64,000 nt of DNA from Azotimanducus sp965199815 (GTDB lineage: Bacteria > Pseudomonadota > Gammaproteobacteria > Pseudomonadales > Azotimanducaceae). Positions 25,572-33,300 of the stretch are shown here, piece by piece; position 1 is the stretch's first letter; each line of letters opens with the position of its first letter. The translations under genes and the position numbers were made by a program. Below the pieces are notes generated by a model. The model made no database searches, was not told the DNA's origin, and worked only from the letters and a program-made list of their open reading frames with translations. The stretch lies in the NCBI GenBank assembly GCA_965199815.1, contig CBDATE010000034.1:310001-374000 (forward strand). The letters are read 5' to 3'.

Positions 25572-26897
25572 ATGGCTGCAAATCCCGAATATCTTGAATA
25601 TCCCGAGTGTGGGGCTCCCGCCTCCGCGCCTGCCGCGGAGGAAGCTGAGCATCCCCGCTACACCAGAGACAATCCGAAGGCCTGGGTAGATCCCTACAGC
25701 CTGCCGCTCGAAGCGCTCGACCCGGCCAGCCCGAGCCTGTTCTATCAGGACAGGCACTGGGACACCTTCAAGAGGCTGCGTGAAGAGGCCCCCGTGCACT
25801 ACACGCACGAGAGCCAGTTCGGTGCCTACTGGTCCCTGAGCAAGTATCAGGACATCAAATCTCTCGATACCAACCACGAAGCCTTCTCGTCCTTCCCGGC
25901 GATTACCGTCGGCGAACCTGACGAGGAATTGCCGCTGCCGATGTTCATTGCCATGGATCCGCCCTACCATGGCCCACAGCGAAAGGCGGTGAGCCCGGTC
26001 GTGGGGCCGAGGAACCTGGCGGCCCTGCAACCCGTCATTCGCGAGCGAGCGGGTGCCATTCTCGACGGTCTGCCGGTGGGCGAGACCTTTGACTGGGTGC
26101 AGCGTGTGTCCATCGAGCAGACCACGCAGATGCTCGCCACCCTGTTTGATTTTCCCTTCGAGGAGCGTCACAAGCTGACGCGCTGGTCCGATGTCGCCAC
26201 TGGCACGGAGGAATCCGGAGCGGTGGAATCTCCGCAGGCGCGCCGCGCCGAGTTGTTGCAGTGTCGCGAATACTTCAATCGCCTGTGGCGGGAGCGCGTC
26301 GGCAACACCGAAGGCAACGATCTCATCTCCCTGCTGGCGAACGACCCGGTCACGCGCGAGATGCCGGAGGCGCAATTTCTCGGCAATCTGGTGCTGCTTA
26401 TTGTCGGAGGCAATGACACCACGCGCAATTCCCTGTCCGGGGGTGTACTTGCGCTGAATCGGTTCCCGCAGCAATTCGACAAGCTGCGTGCCAACCCGGA
26501 ACTGATTCCGAACATGGTGTCCGAGATCATTCGCTGGCAAACGCCACTCGCCCATATGCGACGGCGAGCGCTTCGTGATGTCGAGATCAATGGCCAGATG
26601 ATTCGTGAAGGCGACAAGGTGGTCATGTGGTATCTGTCCGGCAACCGTGACGAGGATGTCTTTGCGCATGCTGATGAATTTGACATAGAGCGCCCTAATG
26701 CCCGCTCACACACCTCGTTCGGGTTTGGCATTCATCGCTGCATGGGCAATCGCGTGGCGGAAATGCAGCTGAAGATCGTGTGGGAGGAATTTCTCGAGCG
26801 ATTTCATCATGTCGAGGTGGTTGCAGAGCCTGAGCGCATCTTTTCATCTTTCATTCACGGCTATGCCAGCTTGCCGGTACGATTGCATGCGCGCTAG
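25572..26897 (+). CDS. cytochrome P450, CYP153-like (terminal alkane/fatty-acid hydroxylase)
   Basis: A 441-residue soluble P450. The I-helix oxygen-activation motif is GGNDTT (about 278-283), followed by 'RNSLSGGVLALNRFPQQFDK' and 'SEIIRWQTPLAHMRR'. The haem loop is FGFGIHRCMGNR with the thiolate C390. The block 'GGNDTTRN..SGGVLALN' and 'IIRWQTPLAHMRR' is characteristic of CYP153, enzymes that oxidise terminal methyl groups of medium-chain alkanes or fatty acids. The CYP153 call is from memory of family motifs; substrate range cannot be read. ATG 25572 is chosen; a GTG at 25563 overlapping the ferredoxin stop is an alternative. Confidence 0.9.
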   Translation: MAANPEYLEYPECGAPASAPAAEEAEHPRYTRDNPKAWVDPYSLPLEALDPASPSLFYQDRHWDTFKRLREEAPVHYTHESQFGAYWSLSKYQDIKSLDTNHEAFSSFPAITVGEPDEELPLPMFIAMDPPYHGPQRKAVSPVVGPRNLAALQPVIRERAGAILDGLPVGETFDWVQRVSIEQTTQMLATLFDFPFEERHKLTRWSDVATGTEESGAVESPQARRAELLQCREYFNRLWRERVGNTEGNDLISLLANDPVTREMPEAQFLGNLVLLIVGGNDTTRNSLSGGVLALNRFPQQFDKLRANPELIPNMVSEIIRWQTPLAHMRRRALRDVEINGQMIREGDKVVMWYLSGNRDEDVFAHADEFDIERPNARSHTSFGFGIHRCMGNRVAEMQLKIVWEEFLERFHHVEVVAEPERIFSSFIHGYASLPVRLHAR

Positions 26898-26967
26898 TGC
26901 CCTGGTGCGCTGAAATACAGCCACTTGTGAAACACCACACGAGCCCTCTCGTCGAGCCCATATCGGT

Positions 26968-27984
26968 ATGAAGCTCGGACTGCAACTTGGCTATTGGGGT
27001 GCCGCGCCGCCGCAGGATCTGGGCAATCTGGTGCGGGAGGCCGAGCGGCTTGGATATGACTCCGTGTGGACGGCGGAAGCCTATGGATCAGATGCGCTCA
27101 CTCCCTTGGCCTGGGTTGCCTCCTGCACGGAACGGCTGCGCCTCGGCTCCGGCATATGCCAGCTCTCCGCGCGTACTCCCACCGCCACCGCCATGGCTGC
27201 GCTCACGCTCGATCATTTGTCGGGTGGGCGTTTCATGCTCGGGCTCGGGGTGTCAGGGCCTCAGGTCGTGGAAGGTTGGTACGGGCAACCTTTCAGCAAG
27301 CCACTGTCGAGAACCCGTGAGTACATTGACATCATCAGGCAGGTGCTGCGCCGGGAAGCGCCGGTAGAGAACAGCGGCCCGCATTACCCCTTGCCCTATC
27401 CCGCAGACGCGCCGGGAAGCTGGGGTCTCGGCAAGCCCCTCAAGCCGATCACGCATGCCTTGCGGCCTGACCTGCCGATTTTTCTTGGTGCCGAGGGGCC
27501 GAAGAATGTCGCTCTGGCTGCGGAGATCTGCGATGGCTGGCTGCCGCTGTATTTTTCGCCCTTTCGCGCGCAGGTTTTCGCAGCGCAGATCGCCCATGCG
27601 AAACCCGGGTTTGAAGTCTCTCAGGGGTTGGTGGTGTCCATCACTGATGATATCGAGGCTGGTCTGTTGCCGGTGAAGCAGTCGCTCGCGCTCTATGTGG
27701 GCGGCATGGGTGCCAGGAAGCAGAACTTTCACAAGGAGCTCATTTCCCGAATGGGGTTCGAAGCCGAGGCGGATGCCATTCAGACGGCTTTCCTGAGTGG
27801 TGACAGGGCGGGCGCAATCGAGGCGGTTTCCGACCGACTGGCCGATGAAGTATCTCTGGTCGGGCCACCGCAGAGAATACGCGATCGTTTGCAGGCGTGG
27901 CGCGAAACGCCGGTGACCTCGATACTTGTGAACGCGCGCTCGGCGAGCGAGCTGCGCGAAGTGGCGGAACTGGTTATGTTCTGA
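26968..27984 (+). CDS. LLM-class (luciferase-like) flavin/F420-dependent oxidoreductase
   Basis: A 338-residue TIM-barrel protein of the bacterial-luciferase-like superfamily. Typical blocks are 'MKLGLQLGYWG', 'REAERLGYDSVWTAEAYGSD', 'CTERLRLGSGICQLSARTP', 'LDHLSGGRFMLGLGVSGPQV', 'LPIFLGAEGPKNVALAAEIC' and a C-terminal 'VGPPQRIRDRLQAW'. The first block and 'SGPQVVEGWYGQPF' resemble F420-dependent members; cofactor and substrate are not provable. The last residues (..VMF) and stop codon are contributed by the multi-hairpin element starting at 27975, so the native C-terminus has probably been replaced. It follows the CYP153 gene on the same strand, 70 bases apart. Confidence 0.88.
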   Translation: MKLGLQLGYWGAAPPQDLGNLVREAERLGYDSVWTAEAYGSDALTPLAWVASCTERLRLGSGICQLSARTPTATAMAALTLDHLSGGRFMLGLGVSGPQVVEGWYGQPFSKPLSRTREYIDIIRQVLRREAPVENSGPHYPLPYPADAPGSWGLGKPLKPITHALRPDLPIFLGAEGPKNVALAAEICDGWLPLYFSPFRAQVFAAQIAHAKPGFEVSQGLVVSITDDIEAGLLPVKQSLALYVGGMGARKQNFHKELISRMGFEAEADAIQTAFLSGDRAGAIEAVSDRLADEVSLVGPPQRIRDRLQAWRETPVTSILVNARSASELREVAELVMF

Positions 27985-28124
27985 TCAAGTCCATCCGTGG
28001 ACTTGATCAGATTCGCAAATCAGAAGTGCGCTTCTGATTTGCTCGCAGATTCAATGCCTTACGGCACTGAATCTGGCGGCACATCCGTGTGCCGCACGGG
28101 AAACTCTGTTATTCAGAGTTTCCC
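27975..28124 (-). repeat. multi-hairpin interspersed element, copy B (inverted)
   Basis: A 150-bp standard copy in reverse orientation: TATGTTCTGATC at 27975 is the complement of the usual right end, and CAGAGTTTCCC at 28124 the complement of the left end. All five hairpins are present. It overlaps the last ten bases of the LLM oxidoreductase gene and supplies its TGA. The following 28125-28290 holds no gene. Confidence 0.92.
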
Positions 28125-28290
28125 TGGTGCTCGGTTGATTCGTTGCGCTGCCAGATCGCTGTCCTGCCGACGCTCGCCCGGGCAGCAAGTCAGATGCCAC
28201 GCTCACTCTCGCTACCGGATGCGTATGATTCATATCAGACACATTGAATACTCACGAACACTACTCACGAACAACCAAGGATGACATCTG

Positions 28291-29583
28291 ATGGATGTGG
28301 AAATCCCGCAGTACCTGCAGCAATACCTGACTGAACTTGACGGCTTCATCGAGCGTGAGATCAAGCCCCTCGAGGCTGCTGACGACAACATGCGCTTCTT
28401 CGATCATCGCCGCGAGTACGCGCGCACCAATTGGGAAGGTGGCGGGCTGCCCAACGAGGACTGGGAGCAGTTGCTTGCTGAAGCCAGGCGGCGCGCCGAT
28501 GCGGCGGGACATTACAGATATCCGCATCCCAGGGAGTATGGTGGCCAGGGCGGTTCGAATCTGGACATGGCCGTCATCCGTGAACATCTGGCTGCCAAAG
28601 GCCTGGGGCTACATAATGATCTCCAGACGGAACATTCCATCGTCGGCAACAATGTCGGCTTGCTGCTGATGATTCGCTACGGCAGCGAGCAGCAGAAGGC
28701 CGAATGGATCCCGGAAATCATTCAAGGCAAGCGGGGCTTTGCCTTCGGCATCACCGAACCGGCGCACGGTTCCGATGCCACCCACATGGAAACCACCGCA
28801 GTCAGGGACGGCGACGAATGGGTCATCAATGGCGAAAAGACCTGGAATTCGGGCATTCACCACGCCCCCTTTGACCTCATCTTTGCCCGCACCAGCGGGG
28901 AGCCGGGCGATGGCCTTGGCATCACCGCCTTCCTCGTGCCCACCACTGCGCCGGGCTTCAGGATTGAGCAGATGCTGTGGACCTTCAACATGCCGACCGA
29001 TCACGGCCACGTATCCCTGACCGATGTGCGTGTGCCGGATACAGCCATCTTTGGCGGAGAGGACCGGGGACTGCAGGTGGTGCAGCATTTTTTCAACGAG
29101 AATCGCATTCGCCAGGCGGCTTCGAGTCTTGGTGCGGCACAGTTCTGCATCAGCGAAGCGGTCGCCTATGCCAGGGTGCGGGCACCCTTTGGCAAGCCCC
29201 TGGCATCCAATCAAGGCATTCAGTTTCCCCTGGTGGAGCTGCAAACCCAGTGCGAGATGCTCAGGGCGCTCATTCACAAGACCGCGGCCCTGATGGACAA
29301 ATACGGTGCCTTTTCGCAGTCGGACAAGGTGTCCATGTGCAATTACTGGTCGAATCGCCTCTGTTGCGAAGCGGCTGATCGCGCCATGCAGGTGCACGGC
29401 GGCCTCGGCTATTCACGCCACAAACCCTTTGAGCACATCTATCGTCATCATCGCCGCTATCGCATTACCGAAGGTGCTGAAGAGATTCAGATGCGGCGCG
29501 TGGCCGGGTACATGTTCGGCTACATGAAGCAGCGCGCGCCCAAGGGGGTGGACGAAGTCTCGACCGCGGCCGGGCGCGGCTGA
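28291..29583 (+). CDS. acyl-CoA dehydrogenase
   Basis: A 430-residue flavoprotein of the acyl-CoA dehydrogenase family, introducing a 2,3-double bond into an acyl-CoA with electrons passing to ETF. Visible blocks are 'PHPREYGGQGGSNLDMAVI', the FAD-binding 'GFAFGITEPAHGSDATHMET', 'RDGDEWVINGEKTWNSG', 'AYARVRAPFGKPLASNQGIQ', 'RAMQVHGGLGYSRHKPFEHI' and the C-terminal 'RYRITEGAEEIQMRRVAG'. Chain-length preference is unknown. AAGGATG lies upstream of ATG 28291. With the P450 and crotonase in the window, a fatty-acid or hydrocarbon oxidation role is plausible. Confidence 0.93.
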   Translation: MDVEIPQYLQQYLTELDGFIEREIKPLEAADDNMRFFDHRREYARTNWEGGGLPNEDWEQLLAEARRRADAAGHYRYPHPREYGGQGGSNLDMAVIREHLAAKGLGLHNDLQTEHSIVGNNVGLLLMIRYGSEQQKAEWIPEIIQGKRGFAFGITEPAHGSDATHMETTAVRDGDEWVINGEKTWNSGIHHAPFDLIFARTSGEPGDGLGITAFLVPTTAPGFRIEQMLWTFNMPTDHGHVSLTDVRVPDTAIFGGEDRGLQVVQHFFNENRIRQAASSLGAAQFCISEAVAYARVRAPFGKPLASNQGIQFPLVELQTQCEMLRALIHKTAALMDKYGAFSQSDKVSMCNYWSNRLCCEAADRAMQVHGGLGYSRHKPFEHIYRHHRRYRITEGAEEIQMRRVAGYMFGYMKQRAPKGVDEVSTAAGRG

Positions 29584-29685
29584 CAACGCACGAGGTGCGT
29601 CTGAGAGTGAGCCGCATGCATTTCGGCAGATACGTTGCCAGCACTCCGTGTTTGCAGCGAGACATGCATCAGGAGTAACAGACTC

Positions 29686-32600
29686 GTGATCGAATGGTTT
29701 GCGCGTAACAGCGTCGCCGCCAACCTGCTCATGATGAGCATCATCCTGTTGGGGGCCTATTCCATTATCAGCATGCTGCGCGTGGAGGTGTTTCCGAGCT
29801 TTGAAGCGCGCATGATCGACGTGAACGTGACCTTGAGAGGTGCCACGCCGGAAGATATTGAACTCGGTGTTGCCACGCGCATCGAGAGTGCGGTGCGCGA
29901 TATTGAGGGGGTCGCCCGCTATTTCTCGCGCTCCAGTGAAGGCGTGACGCGCGTACAAATCGAAGTTGCCGAAAACTACGACCCCATGGAGGTGCTCGAC
30001 CGCGTGAAGAGCGAGGTCGATTCCATCAGCACCCTGCCGACGGAGGCCGAGCGCCCCGTGATTCGCTTGCGCGAGTTTCGCGTCGATGTGATCACCCTGA
30101 TTGTCGCCGGCCAATTTGCCGAGGATGAAATCCGCTTGCAGGCGGAACGGGTGCGCGACGATATCCGGCGCTCGATCAATGTCGGGTTCGTTGAACTTTC
30201 GGCGGTGCGCAACTACGAAATCGCCATCGAGACATCTCAGGACAGTTTGCGTGAATTCGGCCTGTCACTGCGTGAACTGGCGCAGGCCGTGCGCGCCAGT
30301 TCACTCGATCTCTCGGCAGGCAACGTGCGCACTCAGGGTGGGGATGTGCTCATCCGCAGCCAGGGACAGGCGTATCGGCGCTCGGATTTTGATCGCATCG
30401 TGGTGAAGACCAACCCTGATGGCTCCATCGTGCGCCTTGGCGATGTCGCCGACGTGAAGGACGACTTCAGGGAAGATGCCGTGCAGACCTTCTATAACGG
30501 CCTGCCGGCTGCCATGGTGCAGGTGCAGCGCAGCCCGGAACAGAGTGTGCTCGAAACCTCCCGATTGGTGAAAGCCTATGTGGCCAAGCGCCAGCAGGAC
30601 CTGCCCAAGGGCATGATTCTCACCTACTGGAGTGATCGCAGCGAGATCCTGAAGGAGCGCCTCGGCATACTCACTTCAAGCGCCGTGCAGGGCGGCATTC
30701 TGGTGCTGCTGCTGCTTGGGTTGTTCCTCCGACCCACCATTGCCGCCTGGGTATTCGTCAGTATTCCGGTGAGTTTCCTCGGCGCGGTGGCGGTGATGCC
30801 CACGCTCGGTGAATCGCTCAACCTGATGAGCGCATTCGGATTCATCATGGTGCTCGGCATTGTGGTGGACGACTCCATTGTCACCGGCGAGAGTGTCTTT
30901 CGTCATCTGCGTCATGCCGATGATGGCTTGACTGCCGCGGTGCAAGGCACCAGGGATGTTGCTGCGCCGGTCACTTTCGGGGTACTTACCACCATGGCGG
31001 CTTTTCTGCCCATGCTGACGGTGTCCGGTGGTTTCGGGAACTTCACCGCGCCCATCGCCACAGTGGTGATCTCCGCACTCGCATTCGCACTGATTGAATC
31101 GAAGCTGGTGCTGCCGGCGCATCTGAAGCATCTGAATGGTGGTTCGAAAGCGCGCCCCGCGAGCGGCTTCCGCGCCTGGCAAGAGCGCTTCGCGACAGGC
31201 TTCGAGCGCCTCGTTCTGCGCTATTTTCAGCCGCTGCTTGATGTCTGTGTGCGCCATAGATATACGACGCTTTCCGTGTTTGTGGGCGTGTTGATCCTCA
31301 TCGTGGCTATGCTCGCGAGCGGCAGGATGGGATTCTCGCTCCTGATCTCTCCGACCATGGATCAGGTGCGGGTGCAACTGCGCATGCCAGTCGGCACACC
31401 CTATGAGGTGACCGATCGACACGCGCAGAAAATACTGTCATCAGCGCTCGACATGAAGCAGCGCTACGCTGACCCCGACACGGGCGAGAGCCCCATACGT
31501 CATGTGGTGGCGAGTACTGGCAGTGGTCAGGGCGGCAGTGGTACGCATCTGGCCAGAGTTCAGATCGAGCTCGAGCGCGCCAAGACGCGCGACCCTGAAG
31601 TGACCGTACAGCGCCTGACGCGCGAATGGCGTCAGGCCATAGGCACGATTCCGGGTGCTGAAGCGCTCACCTTTCGCTCTTCCTTCATACGTCTCGGGGA
31701 TGTCATCGACATAGAACTCAAGGGGAGCTCGTTCGATGATTTGTCGGAGGTCGCCGATCAGATTGTCGAGCGGCTCGGGCAGTACCCGACCGTCTTCGAT
31801 ATCTCGCAGAGCCTCTCGGACGGCAAGGAGGAACTGCGCGTCGAGGTTTCCGCGCAAGGGTACTTGCTCGGACTCACCAGAAACGACATCGTCGGACAGA
31901 TCGGTGCAGCCTTCAAGGGTTATCAGGTGCAGCGCATTCAGCGCGGTCAGGAAGATATCCGCGTCATTGTGCGCTTTCCGTTTTCCGAGCGGCAGAGTTA
32001 CGACACCCTGAGCGAGATGCTCATCCGTACGCCCGGGGGTGGTCGCGTACCCCTGTCGCATGTTGCCACCTTGACACCAAACATTGGCCCCGCGCAAATC
32101 TACCGCGTTGATGGTGAGCGCACGATCAGCGTGACCGCTGATGTGGACAAGGAGCGCGAAAATCTGACTGTGCTCATGCAGGAAATCGAAGGGTTTGTGC
32201 GAGAGGTGTTGACCCAGTATCCCGGCGTGGGGTATTCACTGGAGGGGGAAGCACGCGAACAGCGCGAGAGCACCAACAGCCTGCTGTTCGGCTCGGTGCT
32301 GGTGGCTTTTGTCATCTATTGCCTGCTCGCCCTGCCACTCAAATCGTATGTTCAGCCGTTGGTGGTACTCCTGATCATCCCCTTCGGCCTGGTCGGGGCG
32401 GTGATTGGTCACTGGGTCATGGGGCAGGATTCCATCTCCATGCTCAGTGCTTTCGGCTTGATGGCGTTGATGGGCGTGATGGTGAACGATTCCCTGGTGC
32501 TGGTGGACTATGTCAACAAGCGCATCAAGGACGGTTCAGCGCATGTCAAGGCGGTGCTCGAAGCCGGTGTGGTGCGCTTTCGTCCGGTGCTGTTGACCTC

Positions 32601-32826
32601 TCTGACTACCTTCTTCGGCCTGGGGCCACTCATGCTGGACCGCTCCACGACGGCGCAGTTCCTGATTCCCATGGCCATCTCGCTGGCTTACGGGATTCTC
32701 TTCGCCACGCTCATTACCCTGATTCTGGTGCCGGTGAATCTCATGATTCTGGAGGACATCAAGGCCGGACTGAGACGTTATGGGCACATCCTGAGCACTG
32801 CAGTTGGTTCCTCGGCGAAGCCATAG
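29686..32826 (+). CDS. RND efflux pump, inner-membrane permease (AcrB/MexB superfamily)
   Basis: A 1046-residue proton-driven RND transporter. GTG 29686 with AGGAG (29671-29675) gives the classic N-terminus 'VIEWFARNSVAANLLMM'; TM4 carries 'GIVVDDSIVTGESVFRH' in place of the common DDAIV..EN motif, and the second repeat has 'GVMVNDSLVLVDYVNKRI'. Two large periplasmic loops and about twelve hydrophobic helices are in the usual order. No membrane-fusion protein or TolC-like gene is adjacent, so it must use partners encoded elsewhere. The D-D pair for proton relay is kept. The substrate is unknown; sequence style suggests the general efflux (HAE) class rather than CusA. Confidence 0.93.
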   Translation: MIEWFARNSVAANLLMMSIILLGAYSIISMLRVEVFPSFEARMIDVNVTLRGATPEDIELGVATRIESAVRDIEGVARYFSRSSEGVTRVQIEVAENYDPMEVLDRVKSEVDSISTLPTEAERPVIRLREFRVDVITLIVAGQFAEDEIRLQAERVRDDIRRSINVGFVELSAVRNYEIAIETSQDSLREFGLSLRELAQAVRASSLDLSAGNVRTQGGDVLIRSQGQAYRRSDFDRIVVKTNPDGSIVRLGDVADVKDDFREDAVQTFYNGLPAAMVQVQRSPEQSVLETSRLVKAYVAKRQQDLPKGMILTYWSDRSEILKERLGILTSSAVQGGILVLLLLGLFLRPTIAAWVFVSIPVSFLGAVAVMPTLGESLNLMSAFGFIMVLGIVVDDSIVTGESVFRHLRHADDGLTAAVQGTRDVAAPVTFGVLTTMAAFLPMLTVSGGFGNFTAPIATVVISALAFALIESKLVLPAHLKHLNGGSKARPASGFRAWQERFATGFERLVLRYFQPLLDVCVRHRYTTLSVFVGVLILIVAMLASGRMGFSLLISPTMDQVRVQLRMPVGTPYEVTDRHAQKILSSALDMKQRYADPDTGESPIRHVVASTGSGQGGSGTHLARVQIELERAKTRDPEVTVQRLTREWRQAIGTIPGAEALTFRSSFIRLGDVIDIELKGSSFDDLSEVADQIVERLGQYPTVFDISQSLSDGKEELRVEVSAQGYLLGLTRNDIVGQIGAAFKGYQVQRIQRGQEDIRVIVRFPFSERQSYDTLSEMLIRTPGGGRVPLSHVATLTPNIGPAQIYRVDGERTISVTADVDKERENLTVLMQEIEGFVREVLTQYPGVGYSLEGEAREQRESTNSLLFGSVLVAFVIYCLLALPLKSYVQPLVVLLIIPFGLVGAVIGHWVMGQDSISMLSAFGLMALMGVMVNDSLVLVDYVNKRIKDGSAHVKAVLEAGVVRFRPVLLTSLTTFFGLGPLMLDRSTTAQFLIPMAISLAYGILFATLITLILVPVNLMILEDIKAGLRRYGHILSTAVGSSAKP

Positions 32827-32872
32827 GTACGCTCTGATCAAGTTCCGCGAATGCAGGCTTCACGGATGTGGC

Positions 32873-32878
32873 TATAAT
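32873..32878 (+). promoter_or_regulatory. candidate -10 box (TATAAT) before the small His-rich gene
   Basis: A perfect TATAAT 34 bases before ATG 32912. No good -35 and no clear Zur-type palindrome were found, so zinc regulation is not supported by a visible operator. Confidence 0.35.
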
Positions 32879-32911
32879 GTCGAGCTGCATCTTCTCCTGA
32901 AACCCTCGCGC

Positions 32912-33208
32912 ATGAGGATTCCTTCCTCCCTGTCAAGATTCTGGCTGCTCGGACTTGTGTTCGGCATGGTGCTCGTGCACGCGAGTGCCATGGGCCACGA
33001 TCATGACCATCACAGCCACGAAGAAGATGTGGCAGATCATTTGCGTTGCCCCTGCTTTCACGCCGACAAGCTGGAGTGGGGTCTGCCGACCGGGGTGTTG
33101 CTCGGCGGATCTGTCGAGAGATTCGTGCGTCAGCCTGCGCTCTTGTTGGCGAATACGCGCGAATTCAGTTTCCTTCCGGTGCGAGCGCGCTCTCCTCCGC
33201 TTCCCTGA
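32912..33208 (+). CDS. small secreted His/Cys protein upstream of the ZnuD-like receptor
   Basis: 98 residues with a hydrophobic signal segment ('RFWLLGLVFGMVLVHASAMG') directly followed by a His/Asp cluster (GHDHDHHSHEED) and 'HLRCPCFHADK', a probable metal-binding site. The architecture resembles small DUF2946-like periplasmic proteins often found beside metal-uptake receptors. ATG 32912 is chosen because the signal peptide starts there; the frame is open further upstream. The receptor gene begins 92 bases downstream on the same strand, suggesting a shared zinc-related role. Family assignment is tentative; metal binding is inference from composition. Confidence 0.65.
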   Translation: MRIPSSLSRFWLLGLVFGMVLVHASAMGHDHDHHSHEEDVADHLRCPCFHADKLEWGLPTGVLLGGSVERFVRQPALLLANTREFSFLPVRARSPPLP

Positions 33209-33300
33209 CGGTGCCTCCTGAGTGGGTGCGCCGCGGACTGTCTCTCATCTTGCGGGGCGCCTGGCTTCGCAATTCTCACGACAATCAAGGGAAGCTATAC

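Noticed and set aside
32834..32843. Further element relic (CTGATCAAGT) after the RND gene
   Set aside because: Only ten bases match and no second arm follows; too short to separate from chance.
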